The notes under the pieces were generated by a model. It was given only the letters and a program-made list of their open reading frames with translations. It made no database searches and was not told the origin of the DNA. A stretch of DNA of 64,000 nucleotides from DASUHT01 sp038230835 (GTDB taxonomy: Bacteria > Actinomycetota > Thermoleophilia > Gaiellales > JAICJC01). This document shows positions 1-9,150 of this stretch, piece by piece (within the stretch, counting starts at the first letter, position 1; each line of letters opens with the position of its first letter). The position numbers were made by a program, and so were the translations under genes. The stretch is taken from NCBI GenBank assembly GCA_038230835.1, contig JBBRMM010000001.1, positions 1 through 64,000 of the forward strand, given 5' to 3'.

Positions 1-76
1 CCTCGAACTGCGTCCACTGGTTGTATGCCGTGGACACCGGCACCTCAACAATCACGCTCTCCTCAACAACCGCCAT
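1..76 (-). CDS. SRPBCC (START-like cyclase/dehydrase) family protein, N-terminal fragment
   Basis: Only the first 25 codons are inside the window; the gene continues to the left. The ATG at 76-74 follows a strong ribosome binding site (AAGGAGGA, read on the minus strand from 88 to 81). The visible peptide begins MAVVEESVIVEVPVSTAYNQ and continues with WTQFE. This is the usual opening of SRPBCC proteins, where the first beta strand is followed by a short helix with the Y-x-x-W/F pattern. These proteins bind hydrophobic ligands in a helix-grip fold; the substrate cannot be told from so little. The start is secure because of the ribosome site, and the family call rests on the N-terminal pattern only. 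Confidence 0.7.
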   Translation of the reverse strand, partial: MAVVEESVIVEVPVSTAYNQWTQFE

Positions 77-408
77 CTCGTCCTCCTTACCAGTTCTGTG
101 TGCGCTCTCACTACCCAGCATGCGACCCGCTCAACCACGCCGTGTCCACCGCACCTCGAACCGTGGCCGTTGCTCCGCGCCGGTAAACGTCCAATTCGGC
201 TTGGGAGGTGGCGCGAACTGGCGCGGCCGGACGAGGGCGGGGCACCTGAAAGCCGCACCACGAGGTGCGCGTGGTCGCGCGCGGTCCGCCACACCCCGGG
301 AGGGCTGAGCGACCAGTTTAGGGTGGCTTGCGGCGTCGCGAGACTCCCCATTTGATGTGAGCGAAGGTCATCCGAGGGCGGTTACTCGGCTCGCCCCGGG
401 CGTGGGGG
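77..408. other. Intergenic region, nothing recognised
   Basis: This stretch lies between the start of the SRPBCC gene and the stop of the penicillin-binding protein gene, both on the minus strand. The open frames in it are arginine-rich and overlap one another on both strands, as expected from chance in GC-rich DNA. I see no tRNA, no clear hairpin and no conserved peptide. Confidence 0.5.
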
Positions 409-2655
409 TCAGTGTGTTATGGGGGGTTTGTTGCCGTTGCCTGCGCCGGTGCCGTTTTTGGTGGCGGTGCCTTTGGTGTTGGGTTTCTTTTTGGGTGGTT
501 TGGGTGGGGGCGGCGCGACGTATTGTGGGAAGTGCGAGGCGAAGGGCAGGTAGGTGCCGAGGGGTGCGGGAATGACGGGGAACGTGAGTGGTGGGAATTT
601 GTGGGGTTCGGCGGCGAATGCGGCGGTCATGAACCGGTTCCAGATCATGGTCGGATAGCCGCCGCCAAACGAGTAGGCCGAACCCACGGCCGGGATCATG
701 GAGATCTCGCCTTGCGGGTAGCCCATCCATACGCAGGTGGCGAGGGTGGGTGTGTAGCCGCAAAACCACGCGTCGAGGTGGGCTTCTACGGTGCCGGTCT
801 TGCCTGCTGCTGGTCGGTAGGGGGAGAGGGCGCCGGCGCTGCCAGTGCACAGGCTGTCGGGGCAAGTGTAGATGTTGTCGTAGAGGATCTGGTTCATTTC
901 CGATGCCGCCCAGGCGGGGATTACCCGCTTTCCGGGGTTTTTGGATGGTGGCGTGGCGGTGATGGTATCGCCGTTTGGGGAGGTGATGTCGGTGATGGCC
1001 AGTGGTCGGTGGCGCAGTCCGCCGTCGGCGAAGGTGGAGTAGGCAGCGGTCATGTCAAGCGGCGAGACGAGGCCGGTGCCGAGGATGATCGACGGCACCA
1101 CGGGAAGGTGGTCGGTTTTGGGGATGCCGAGGTTGTAGGCCATGTCGACGGTGCGAGGGGCTCCGATGTCGTATGACAGGCGTGCGAACACGGCGTTGAT
1201 CGAGCCGTCCATCGCGACGTGCAGATTGAAGCTGGCGGCGAGGTTGGATTCGGCGTTGTTGACGGTCCAGTTGCAGGTGGGGTAGAACGGGTTGGGCGTG
1301 AGTGGGTCAGAGCCACAGGTGTCGATGGTGATCGGTGCTTGGCTTGAGTAGTAGGTGGTCTCGGGGTCGATCCGCAGGTTGACCATGGCCGCGGCCAGGC
1401 CGTAGGGTTTGAAGCTCGACCCGGCCTGGCGCTTGGCCTGTGCCGGCAGGTCGAACTTGGTCGTCTTGTAGCTGGTGGACGCGTCGAAGGCGAGGATCTC
1501 GCCAGTACGTGGATCGATCGAGACCAGCGCCGCGGAGGGCAGGCCGGGTCCGCTCAGCACGGAATGGAACGCCTTTTGGGCGGCGGTCTGCAGCCTGGGG
1601 TCGATCGTCGTTCGTACCTGTAATCCGCCTTCGTGAAGCCCAGTGGAGCCATATTTCTGCTTTATCAACTGCTTGACGTACTGCACGAAGTAGGGCTGCT
1701 TCTCGGCGCCGTAGGGGTACGTCGGGTGCAACCCAAGACACCTGGTTGCCGTCGCGCGAGACACGCTGGTAGGATCGCTCGGAAGCCCGACGCCACACGC
1801 TCGCTTGGCACCCACGGCGCGACTGAACTGGGTCTGGCTGAGGTAGCCGACGCTGAGCATCGCAGTCAGCACCTCGTTGCGCCGAATCAGCGCCGCCACC
1901 GGGTGGGTGTTTGGATCGTAACTGGTGGGAGACTGCGGCAGGCCCGCGATCATGGCCGACTGGCGGACGTCGAGGTTTTTGCAGTGAGCGCCGAAGTAGG
2001 CGATCGCTGCGGCTTCGCAGCCATAGGTAACGCCGCCGTACTGCACCACGTTGAGGTAGGTGGTGAGGATCTTGTCGCGCGACCACTCGCTCGCGAGTTG
2101 CTCGGCCAGCCACGCCTCCTTGATCTTGCGCGAGAACGTCTGGGCATCGTTGAGGTAAAGGATCCTGACCAACTGCTGCTCGATCGTGGACGCCCCCTGC
2201 ACGATGTGACCGGCGGTGACGTTGTCCCACATCGCCCTGATCACACCCTGAAAATCCACCCCACCGTGTGAGTAAAAGCGCCGGTCTTCCACCGCCACGG
2301 TCGCGTCTTTCAACCAGGCCGAGATCTGATCGCTGCGCACGTTCGTGCGGTTTTCGACCGACGCGACCGTCGCCAGAACACCACCGTAGCGATCGTAGAT
2401 TTTCGTGTTCTGCCCCGGATAGTCCGCTTTCAGCCTCGCGATGTCAAGCCCGTGCACCTGGCTGTACACATACACACCAGCCCCGCCAGCACCAGCCACC
2501 AGCAACGCGAAGAACACCAACCCAACCACCACCCCAAACGTCGCCCACAACGAACGCCTACCCCTACGCCGCGCCAACTGGCGTCGCCTCCGCCGCCGAG
2601 CCGCGACATGCCCGAGCACGTCGTCGTACTCAGATCGCCGTTGCGGCGCCGTCAC
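409..2655 (-). CDS. Class A penicillin-binding protein (transglycosylase/transpeptidase)
   Basis: A bifunctional peptidoglycan synthase of 748 residues, the normal length for PBP1-type enzymes. A basic cytoplasmic tail rich in arginine (about 1-35) precedes one membrane anchor (about 36-60), placing the catalytic part outside the membrane. The glycosyltransferase (GT51) domain follows, with the catalytic glutamate in VAVEDRRFYSHGGVD near residue 122 and the QGASTIEQQLVR motif. The transpeptidase domain shows the nucleophile motif SSFK (in AGSSFKPYG), a SIN triad (DGSINAVFARL) and KTGT (AAGKTGTVEAH). It polymerises glycan strands and cross-links stem peptides. The C-terminus is a low-complexity proline/lysine then glycine/asparagine tail, common in actinobacterial PBPs. 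It appears to be a single transcription unit. Confidence 0.95.
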   Translation of the reverse strand: MTAPQRRSEYDDVLGHVAARRRRRRQLARRRGRRSLWATFGVVVGLVFFALLVAGAGGAGVYVYSQVHGLDIARLKADYPGQNTKIYDRYGGVLATVASVENRTNVRSDQISAWLKDATVAVEDRRFYSHGGVDFQGVIRAMWDNVTAGHIVQGASTIEQQLVRILYLNDAQTFSRKIKEAWLAEQLASEWSRDKILTTYLNVVQYGGVTYGCEAAAIAYFGAHCKNLDVRQSAMIAGLPQSPTSYDPNTHPVAALIRRNEVLTAMLSVGYLSQTQFSRAVGAKRACGVGLPSDPTSVSRATATRCLGLHPTYPYGAEKQPYFVQYVKQLIKQKYGSTGLHEGGLQVRTTIDPRLQTAAQKAFHSVLSGPGLPSAALVSIDPRTGEILAFDASTSYKTTKFDLPAQAKRQAGSSFKPYGLAAAMVNLRIDPETTYYSSQAPITIDTCGSDPLTPNPFYPTCNWTVNNAESNLAASFNLHVAMDGSINAVFARLSYDIGAPRTVDMAYNLGIPKTDHLPVVPSIILGTGLVSPLDMTAAYSTFADGGLRHRPLAITDITSPNGDTITATPPSKNPGKRVIPAWAASEMNQILYDNIYTCPDSLCTGSAGALSPYRPAAGKTGTVEAHLDAWFCGYTPTLATCVWMGYPQGEISMIPAVGSAYSFGGGYPTMIWNRFMTAAFAAEPHKFPPLTFPVIPAPLGTYLPFASHFPQYVAPPPPKPPKKKPNTKGTATKNGTGAGNGNKPPITH

Positions 2656-2861
2656 CGAACAGCCCGCGGCGTCACACCCATCGCCGACGACGCCACCAAC
2701 TCCTGGCCACTAGCCAAAAGCCTCCCAACCAACGGGCCACGATTGTCGAGCAGTGGCCGGATCATCTCCACGCACTCAACGATATGCCGCGCCGATTACG
2801 GGCGAGTTAAACCCCATGAGGGTGCGAGCCGATGGCTGATCGTGCGGCCAGAACCTCACTG

Positions 2862-3077
2862 TCAGGCGATCGGAGGACCGTCGCTGCGAACCACTGTCGT
2901 GGTGGCTCGACGAGACGCCAACGCGATCCAAACCAGCGAGACGACAAGTCCGACGGCTCCAACGACCATCAGGATGTCCCCAACCACATGCCAGTTCACG
3001 CTGGCCGTATGCACCGCCACCGCAAACCGCAAGACAGCGCCCACTGCCACCAACACGATTGAAGTACCAACACCCAT
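2862..3077 (-). CDS. DUF6458 family small membrane protein
   Basis: A 71-residue protein with the start ATG at 3077-3075, preceded by GGAGGGG seven to twelve bases upstream. It opens MGVGTSIVLVAVGAVLRFAV, the hallmark of the DUF6458 family of actinobacterial two-helix membrane proteins. A second hydrophobic helix follows (ILMVVGAVGLVVSLVWIAL), and a short basic tail ends the protein. The family is common and of unknown function. A longer open frame runs through this region on the same strand, but its upstream part is proline/arginine-rich noise, and the ribosome site fixes the short start. It sits between the penicillin-binding protein gene and the transposase gene. Confidence 0.8.
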   Translation of the reverse strand: MGVGTSIVLVAVGAVLRFAVAVHTASVNWHVVGDILMVVGAVGLVVSLVWIALASRRATTTVVRSDGPPIA

Positions 3078-3298
3078 GATCCCCTCCAAACCTAGACTCG
3101 CCAAGAAAGCCCTCAGCGCCCACTTGCCCAAACTCCGGGTTCCGTAAACCAACCAGTCGGTCTCCGACGGTTTGGGGAGGAGCGTCCGTCGGGGCCCCGT
3201 TGGCAGGTGGGGAGGGACATCGACGGCGCGCGCCCGTGGGTGCGCGTCTTTGTGCCGGCTAGGCTGGACTTTCTCCGAGTTGTAGCGACGGGTGGGGG

Positions 3299-4357
3299 TC
3301 ATGTTCGGGGTCGCATTTTGTGGGCGGGGTCGATGATATCTGCGGGTATGCGGCCTTGGGTGAGGCGGCCGTTGTGGGCGCGGTGGGTGTTGTAGAGGTT
3401 GATGTACTGGTCGAGGTCGCGACGAAGACCGCCGTAGGTGATGTGCAGGTAGCGGGCAAAGCTGGGTCGCCAGCACTCGTCGAGGATGGTCTTGTGCAGG
3501 CGTTCGACGTGGCCGTTGGTCTGCGGCCTGCCTGGGTGGATACGAGTGTGGCGGATCCGCTGGGCGGTGAGCAGTAGGTCGAAGCCGGCGCGAAACTCGT
3601 TGCCGTTGTCGGTGATGACGCGTTCCAGCTTCCACCCGGCCTTGGCCAGGTCTTTGGCGAGGCGGCGGGCGAGCTGGCTGGTCTGCTGGTGGGTGGGCTG
3701 GCCGGTGGGGCAGGTGACGAGGTCAGCCCAGGCGTAGGAGGAGTAGCAGTCGATCGCGGTGACCTGCCAGACCGGGTGCTTGGCACCTCGCAAACGACCG
3801 ACAAAGAAGCAGTCGATGCCCACCAGCTCGCCCGGTCGATCGACCAGGATGTGTGGCTCTGGCAGCCGATCTCGCGGCGGCTCGTAGGGTGCTTGGTAGC
3901 CGGCGACGAGCGCCAGTCGCTTCGTCCGCGTACTCAAGCCGTGCCGTCGCAGCACCCGCCACACGCCGTTGGGCGAGACGATGATCCCGCCCCACTTCGG
4001 CCTGGCCAGCTCGCTGCTGATCCGATCCGGCCCGTGGCCGGGATGACCGAGGCTATACGCCACGATCCGCTGCTCGACCACCGCTGAGAGCTGGTTGGGC
4101 ATCCGCGGCGCCCGTCGCTCCCTGGGCCGCAGCATCTCCAGGCCGTGACGGTCGACCAGCCGCTTCCACCGGTAATACGTCGAGCGGTGCACCCCGAAGG
4201 TGCGACGGGCATCACTGACCGTCGTCCGCCCCGCCAGCGCAAACAACTGCAAGCGGTAGCCGTACAAAACGTCATGATCCGTCACGCGGGTCACGATCCT
4301 TTCGAGAGTCTTGCCAGACCCCGAAAGCGTGAGCCGCGCACCGCACGCCGCCGCCAC
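3299..4357 (-). CDS. IS481-type transposase (DDE integrase core)
   Basis: A 352-residue transposase. The N-terminal third carries helix-turn-helix segments (SDARRTFGVHRSTYYRWKR and a second one ending VWRVLRRHGL). The rve catalytic domain follows. The three acidic residues of the DDE triad can be read in ELVGIDCFFVG, VITDNGNEF and TNGHVERLHKT. The spacing and the C-terminal YNTHRAHNGR motif are typical of IS481 and IS3 relatives. The frame is intact, so the element may be active. The true start could be one of the later in-frame codons, because family members often begin close to the DHDVLYGYRLQLF motif. I could not find convincing terminal inverted repeats: a possible right edge is the TGTCGGGACATC stretch near 4406, without a clear partner on the left. 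Confidence 0.9.
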   Translation of the reverse strand: MAAACGARLTLSGSGKTLERIVTRVTDHDVLYGYRLQLFALAGRTTVSDARRTFGVHRSTYYRWKRLVDRHGLEMLRPRERRAPRMPNQLSAVVEQRIVAYSLGHPGHGPDRISSELARPKWGGIIVSPNGVWRVLRRHGLSTRTKRLALVAGYQAPYEPPRDRLPEPHILVDRPGELVGIDCFFVGRLRGAKHPVWQVTAIDCYSSYAWADLVTCPTGQPTHQQTSQLARRLAKDLAKAGWKLERVITDNGNEFRAGFDLLLTAQRIRHTRIHPGRPQTNGHVERLHKTILDECWRPSFARYLHITYGGLRRDLDQYINLYNTHRAHNGRLTQGRIPADIIDPAHKMRPRT

Positions 4358-4436
4358 CCATACGGGCGGCGACGTCCGGCTCAGCCCACCATCAGGCCGA
4401 ACCGAAGTGTCGGGACATCTTGAAGAGAGACCAGGC

Positions 4437-5612
4437 CTAGCCGGTGCGGGTGGCGAGGGTGGCGGTGACGGTGAGTGTCTTGCTGGCTCGTAGGAGGGTG
4501 AGGGTGACGGTGTTGCCGGCTTTGTTGGTGGAGATGGCGTTTGAAAGGTCGGTGAAGGCGATGATTGGTTTGTTGTCGATGGCGGTGATGACGTCGCCGC
4601 CGAGTTGGAAGGTGACGCCTGAGATGGTTGCGGTTGTGTTTCCGCCGCGGATGCCTGCTTTGGCGGCCGGTGAGCCGGGAACGACGGAGTCCACTAGCAC
4701 TCCGTGGGTTGATTGGATGTTGAGTGACTTGGCCAGGGCGGGGGTGAGGCCGGTGCCGCGGATGCCCAGGTAGGTGTGGGTGGCGTGGCCGGTGGCGATG
4801 ATCTGGTTGGCGACGGTGCGGGCGGTGTCGATCGGGATCGCAAAGCCGATGCCGATGCTGCCCGACTGGGAGCCGCTACCGTCGGACAGGATCTGGCTGG
4901 TGATGCCGATCACCTGGCCTTGGGTGTTGATCAGCGGCCCGCCGGAGTTGCCGTGGTTGATGGCGGCGTCGGTCTGAAGCGCGTTTGCGATCTGTTGGCC
5001 CGGCGCCAGCGACTCGATCGTGCGGCCAACCGCTGAGATGATGCCCGCTGTCAACGTCCGCTCCTGGCCCAGCGGGTTTCCGATCGCAACCACCTGATCG
5101 CCGACCTGCACGTTGGTGGCGGTGCCCAGCGGTAGGGGGTCCAATGAGCCGGGTTGCAGGTTGGTTGGTTGCAGCACGGCGATGTCGGTGGCTGGGTCGA
5201 CGCCCAACACCCGCGCCGGGTAGGTCTTATCCGTGCCCGACGGCCCGGCGAAGCCAACGGTGACGTTCTTGGCGTTTAGCACCACGTGGGCGTTGGTTAG
5301 GATGTGCCCCGCCCGGTCGATCACAAACCCGGAACCCAAAGCTACCGCCTGCTGGGTCTGAGGACCGAAAAAGCCGCTCGTCTGAGTCGTTGTGCGAGCA
5401 GTCACGACGACCACGCCGGGGGCGTCCTGCTGGTAGATCTGACGCGCCGACTCACCGGACCCCGGCAGCGCGCTGCTCGACGACGCGACTGGCGCCGTGC
5501 GAACCAGCCGAGTCGTATGCGTGCTTCGCCCAATCCCCGTCGCCAGCACGATCCCACCGCCCGCTACACCCGCGACCAAGAACAACAGCGACTGTCGAAG
5601 CGCCAACCTCAT
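4437..5612 (-). CDS. HtrA/DegP-like trypsin-type serine protease with PDZ domain
   Basis: A 391-residue envelope protease. A membrane anchor near the N-terminus (about 8-26, LLFLVAGVAGGGIVLATGI) is followed by a serine-rich linker. The trypsin-like domain shows the full triad: His in ILTNAHVV, Asp in DPATDIAVL and Ser in INHGNSGGPL. A C-terminal PDZ domain (from about residue 290, TYLGIRGTGL onward) carries the conserved GSPAAKAGI loop. Such proteins degrade or chaperone misfolded proteins outside the membrane. The stop lies 80 bases from the start of the transposase gene, and the gene itself is undamaged. Confidence 0.93.
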   Translation of the reverse strand: MRLALRQSLLFLVAGVAGGGIVLATGIGRSTHTTRLVRTAPVASSSSALPGSGESARQIYQQDAPGVVVVTARTTTQTSGFFGPQTQQAVALGSGFVIDRAGHILTNAHVVLNAKNVTVGFAGPSGTDKTYPARVLGVDPATDIAVLQPTNLQPGSLDPLPLGTATNVQVGDQVVAIGNPLGQERTLTAGIISAVGRTIESLAPGQQIANALQTDAAINHGNSGGPLINTQGQVIGITSQILSDGSGSQSGSIGIGFAIPIDTARTVANQIIATGHATHTYLGIRGTGLTPALAKSLNIQSTHGVLVDSVVPGSPAAKAGIRGGNTTATISGVTFQLGGDVITAIDNKPIIAFTDLSNAISTNKAGNTVTLTLLRASKTLTVTATLATRTG

Positions 5613-5759
5613 GATTGATGTGTAGGCGCGAGAGATTTACGCCTCGTTGGACCCCCCGCCGACCACACCCGAGACCCTAGCCGCCGCGCGGCGCCTCGCC
5701 GGCACCACCCAGAGGCGAGGCACGCTCGTACCTCGCCAGCCGGAAGACCCACAGACGCC

Positions 5760-6788
5760 TCAGCGCAGTCCGAACGGTGTCAGCATGTCTGGCGCGGCGC
5801 TTGCAAGGCCGAGCGGGGCGACGCCGGTGAGCTCGGCGGCGGCGCGCATCAGCGAGTAGTGGTCGATTGGGAACCGCAGCCGCGTGCCCGTCGGTACATA
5901 GCGGCTGACGACGATCAGCGGCACGTGGCAGCTCTGGTCGGTCGGGTTGGCGGTGCAGTCCTCGCCCTTGCCGATATGGCCGCCGGTACCCTCGTCGACC
6001 GTGATGAAGATCGCCGTCGCCTGGTCACGGTAGGCACGACTCTGGACGATCGTGTTCACCCACCACGACAACCATGAGTCGCCGGTCGAGGGTGGGCAGT
6101 CGTGCATGTCGTGGCAGCGGTCGGGGGCGATGAAGACGTAGCGCGCGAGCTTCCCCGACGCCAGGGCGGACGCCAGCGCGCCGCGCCGGGGCGTGCCCAA
6201 CGGCAGGTCGTTGGGGGCACACGTGGGCGCCAGGTTGCGGTAGAAGATCGGTGGGTTGTGGTGGGCGGTGTAGTACACGCCGAGGCTGTCGGTGGTCTGG
6301 CACGGCACGGGCATCGACTCGGCGTAGGTGGCCCACGACCCGCCGGTCGCGGCGATCTCCGAGAAGATGCTCGGCGCCGAGACGCTGCACTGGCAGTCGG
6401 TGGTGAACCCGAACGTCGAGCCGCCGGTGACGGCAAGGTAGTTGGGAAGCGACGGGTGCGTGATCGACCGGTAGTTGGTGGCCAGGCCGCACCGGTCGGC
6501 CAGCTGATTCAGGTACGGGGTGCCCTGGCCGCTGCCGCTTGCGATCAACTGGCTGTAGCTGTGGTTTTCGAGCATGATCACGATCACGTGGTCGAATCTG
6601 GCCGGCGGCGACGTCGCGGTGCCGCAGATACCGGCCGGTGGCGGACCCTCGGTCGGCAACGGCGTGTGCTCGACCGACCCCGACGACGACCCGCACGCGG
6701 CCAGCACCAGCCCGAACATCGCGGTCAACAGCGTCGAGGCGCTCAAGCGGAGGATGCAGCCCACGTCGGAACTGTCGCGCGTCGCCAT
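5760..6788 (-). CDS. Lipoprotein phosphoesterase (alkaline-phosphatase fold, phospholipase C/acid phosphatase family)
   Basis: A 342-residue secreted protein. The signal peptide ends in a lipobox (GLVLAACGSS), so it should be lipid-anchored outside the cell. The catalytic domain opens with FDHVIVIMLENHSYSQL, where the ENHS motif supplies metal ligands and the usual nucleophile region of the phosphoesterase family (Pfam 04185). Later motifs are THPSLPNYLAVTGG, FIAPDRCHDMHDC and ITVDEGTGGH, the last two carrying further Asp/His metal ligands. Family members hydrolyse phosphate mono- or diesters, including phospholipids; the substrate is not predictable here. The ATG at 6788 gives the complete signal peptide. 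The neighbours do not suggest an operon. Confidence 0.88.
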   Translation of the reverse strand: MATRDSSDVGCILRLSASTLLTAMFGLVLAACGSSSGSVEHTPLPTEGPPPAGICGTATSPPARFDHVIVIMLENHSYSQLIASGSGQGTPYLNQLADRCGLATNYRSITHPSLPNYLAVTGGSTFGFTTDCQCSVSAPSIFSEIAATGGSWATYAESMPVPCQTTDSLGVYYTAHHNPPIFYRNLAPTCAPNDLPLGTPRRGALASALASGKLARYVFIAPDRCHDMHDCPPSTGDSWLSWWVNTIVQSRAYRDQATAIFITVDEGTGGHIGKGEDCTANPTDQSCHVPLIVVSRYVPTGTRLRFPIDHYSLMRAAAELTGVAPLGLASAAPDMLTPFGLR

Positions 6789-6832
6789 TGGACGACGCTT
6801 ACCCAGCGTTTATGAGTGCCACGGGACCCGGG

Positions 6833-7204
6833 CTAGGGGTCGGACGCTGGCTCCGGGCTGCCTTCGTCCGTGGGCATCTCGCCGGGGTGCTTTTCGACTA
6901 CCCAGTAGTCGTCGCGCTCTTCGGCGAGGCGTTCGACGTCGGGGTAGTAGTGGCCCGTTTTGACGATGAACCGGTTGGGCGCTGAATGGACCTCGACGTA
7001 GTCGCCGACCGTGACCATCAGCGCGGCGATGCAGTCGGCGCTGCCGCACTCGCAAACGAACGGCACGACCTCAAGCTCGGCTTCGGCTTCCGTCGGTGCG
7101 GCTTGCTCCTCGAATCCCACTCGGCGGTTGTTGTAATCGCGGAACGCCAGCTCGTTTTTCACCAGCCGGTCGCGGCGGACACTATCCCAGTCACTGTGAC
7201 TCAC
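6833..7204 (-). CDS. Conserved actinobacterial hypothetical protein with cysteine cluster
   Basis: About 123 residues if translation begins at the GTG at 7204-7202, which has a GGAGGG site just upstream; an in-frame ATG at 7228 is the alternative. The centre carries a C-x-C-x4-C pattern (PFVCECGSADCIAAL), followed by a segment with FIVKTGHYYPDVERL and DDYWVVEKH. This arrangement recurs in short actinobacterial proteins of unknown role; the cysteines suggest a metal site. It lies head to head with the RsbW-like gene. I do not assign a function. Confidence 0.7.
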   Translation of the reverse strand: MSHSDWDSVRRDRLVKNELAFRDYNNRRVGFEEQAAPTEAEAELEVVPFVCECGSADCIAALMVTVGDYVEVHSAPNRFIVKTGHYYPDVERLAEERDDYWVVEKHPGEMPTDEGSPEPASDP

Positions 7205-7395
7205 ACACCCTCCGATCCAAGACGACATGCTCGCAGCCCCCACGGTACCGCGTTTACCGCCGGGCGCGCCCGATCGCCCGCCGCGCGGCCGATCCACTCG
7301 CCCGCGCTACGCTCGGTCGTCGCCGGAAACGGGTTCGTTTCGGTGCTTTCGGGGTACGGGTATGCTGGAAGCGTCGGCGAGGAGCCGATGATCGG

Positions 7396-7812
7396 GTGAT
7401 CGGTGGCGAGCAGTTAGGGTCGTGGCGCGTGTCGGCGGTTGCCAGCAACCTGCCGAGCCTTCGCCGCGCACTTCGAGACGCGATCGCTGACCGCGGTTTT
7501 GATCGCGACGCCGTCGGCTTGGCCATGACCGAAGCGGTCTCAAACGTCGTTCGCCACGCCTACCCCGACGCCGTGGGGCCGGTCACGGTCACCGCCGAAG
7601 CGTCGCCGCAGGAGTTGGTGGTGGTGGCAGACCAGGGCACCGGCACACGCAGTTTCGCCATGCGCAGCGAATCCGGACTTGGCATCGGCTTGGCGCTGAT
7701 CCGCGAACTTTGCCTGAACGTCCGCGTCGAACCAAACAGCCACGGCACCACCGTGATCATGCGATTCGCCAAAAAAGCGAACCCACGTGACCACTCGTCG
7801 GCGACCCACTAA
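7396..7812 (+). CDS. RsbW-like ATP-binding protein (anti-sigma factor/serine kinase type)
   Basis: A 138-residue GHKL ATPase domain protein. It shows the N box (MTEAVSNVVRHAYPDA), the G1 box (VVADQGTG) and the G2 box (SGLGIGLALI). Standalone proteins of this size act as anti-sigma factors and switch-protein kinases in partner-switching stress systems. The longer upstream frame has no family similarity; the GTG at 7396, with GGAG about eleven bases before it, begins the recognisable protein. No sigma factor or STAS-domain antagonist is adjacent, so its partners must be elsewhere. Confidence 0.82.
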   Translation: MIGGEQLGSWRVSAVASNLPSLRRALRDAIADRGFDRDAVGLAMTEAVSNVVRHAYPDAVGPVTVTAEASPQELVVVADQGTGTRSFAMRSESGLGIGLALIRELCLNVRVEPNSHGTTVIMRFAKKANPRDHSSATH

Positions 7813-8262
7813 AACGAGGGGCAGCACCGACGCTGCCTCCCGCCATTCCTTCGCAGTCATCCAGCCGTCGTACTGCGGCACGCGGTTGCCACTGACGCGT
7901 TCCACCGAGTCGTCTGGGTCCCGGACGGCCGGCAGTCGTCGCTGCCGACTGGACGCAGCGGGCTCCGACGGACGTACGCCCCGCATGGACGACTCAACGT
8001 CATCACGCCAACCACCACTGCGACCCTGATGGGCCTCGAAGCTGTGATCCTCTACACCGGACAACCCGGCTACGACTGCGCCGACCACTACGCCGACACC
8101 CGCACGGTCGCTCACCCGGCGATCACCTGGCCCTGGTACCTAGTCGTCACGATGGTCGTTTTCGCCATCTCGCTGCTGCCGCTCCTCAAAGCACGGCACT
8201 CGGCTCGCAGTCAGTGCTGGTAAAGCGTCGTTGCGCGGCGCGCACACCGGCAAGCCAGGCGG
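7813..8262. other. Intergenic region with a possible short membrane-protein ORF
   Basis: No recognised gene. A 64-codon frame on the plus strand (8029-8223) encodes one hydrophobic helix (YLVVTMVVFAISLLPLL) but has no ribosome site. On the minus strand around 7830-7930 a peptide containing QYDGWMTAKEWREAASVL looks protein-like, but its frame runs into the RsbW-like gene. Either could be a remnant. The stretch marks the left edge of the accessory zone. Confidence 0.3.
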
Positions 8263-8856
8263 TCAGCGGCCTTCGACCTCGGCGAGGCGTTCCTCCTCGT
8301 CGAGGATCACCTCGGCCTCGATGATCTCCTCCAACGACGCGCCCGTCATCGCCGTCAACAGCAGCCGCTCCTGGGCGTACACCGGCAACCGGGCGATCTT
8401 CTCGCGAAGCTCGTCGGTCACGCCGACTTTCACGTCCGCGTCAAGCTTGCTGGCCGCGCCGCCACCCTCGATCAAAAGCTGCACCCGCACGCCGGCTGCC
8501 CACTCCTGCGCGCTTGGCTGGTAGTTCGGGTCGCGCAACCGCATCGCGAACTTCCGCGTCAACGCGTCGACCACGCGCAACTCGTCGTTGTGGCGATCCG
8601 CCATCGCGCGCACCGCGTTCGCCTCGGCCTTCTCCAGCGCCGCAGCGTCGAAAGCGGCGGTCTTCGCGTTCCACCCCTCCGCCTTCATGCGCCGCAAAAA
8701 GGTACCCCGTAAGCACCCTATATGTTCGGCGAACCGGCTCTGGTTGCGGTTGCCCGGGCCGAGCGAAAGCCACTCGATGAACGCCTTCGGCCAGTCGATC
8801 TTCGTGTTCGGCCGGTTGCGGCGCTTCGTGGTGGCGACCAACTCAAGCGGCGTCAC
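8263..8856 (-). CDS. Phage-type DNA-binding protein, possibly terminase small subunit-like
   Basis: A 197-residue protein starting at GTG 8856, which overlaps the stop of the upstream small ORF in a GTGA arrangement; this fixes the start better than an in-frame GTG twelve codons further out. The first part has a helix-turn-helix-like segment (NRNQSRFAEHIGCLRGTFLRRMKAEGW), used in phage terminase small subunits to choose DNA. The rest is helical and acidic, ending in a glutamate-rich tail. The size, helical content and a chain of tiny overlapping upstream ORFs fit a prophage gene. No large terminase is present, so the call stays tentative. Confidence 0.45.
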   Translation of the reverse strand: MTPLELVATTKRRNRPNTKIDWPKAFIEWLSLGPGNRNQSRFAEHIGCLRGTFLRRMKAEGWNAKTAAFDAAALEKAEANAVRAMADRHNDELRVVDALTRKFAMRLRDPNYQPSAQEWAAGVRVQLLIEGGGAASKLDADVKVGVTDELREKIARLPVYAQERLLLTAMTGASLEEIIEAEVILDEEERLAEVEGR

Positions 8857-8981
8857 GACGGCTGAACCTCGACCGGCCCGCAAACGGGACACGGCATGGG
8901 CTGCACCACGACGCCGACACGCTCAACGCTCGACTCGGCGCCCGCGACGGCCGCGCCAAAACCCAACTTCAACCTCCGCAT
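8853..8981 (-). CDS. Small protein with CPVC motif, phage-like
   Basis: A 42-residue ORF. The ATG at 8981-8979 lies about ten bases after a GGGGGTGAG stretch. It contains one C-x2-C pair (PMPCPVCGPVE) that could be half of a zinc ribbon. Its TGA overlaps the GTG of the next gene by two bases (GTGA), which suggests translational coupling and supports both ORFs. No family is recognised. Confidence 0.45.
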   Translation of the reverse strand: MRRLKLGFGAAVAGAESSVERVGVVVQPMPCPVCGPVEVQPS

Positions 8982-8992
8982 GCATGATCGTC

Positions 8993-9150
8993 TCACCCCC
9001 GGAGTATCGCAAACCGCCCCGATAGCTCCCAGCCCGCACCCCGACCGTCCGGGCTATCTCCGGGCGCCCGCGCGTGCTCCTTGCAGACCAGCTTGACGTG
9101 CCGGCCCTACGCGCCAGCAGCCGCCGCACACACGGGCACTCCAGCCGCAT
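8993..9150 (-). pseudogene. Possible zinc-ribbon small protein with a frameshift
   Basis: Two frames must be joined to give a sensible peptide. The first starts at ATG 9150 (MRLECPCVRRLLA). The second carries GRHVKLVCKEHARAP and runs to a TGA at 8993-8995, eleven bases before the next small ORF. Read together they give a C-x-C followed by C-x2-H pattern, as in zinc ribbons. The length between start and stop is not a multiple of three, so the gene is either disrupted or misread in the assembly. Low confidence. Confidence 0.3.

Noticed and set aside
3100..4436. Terminal inverted repeats of the IS481-type element
   Set aside because: Short matches such as GGTCTC near 3158 and 4428 are too short to define ends, and no target duplication was seen.
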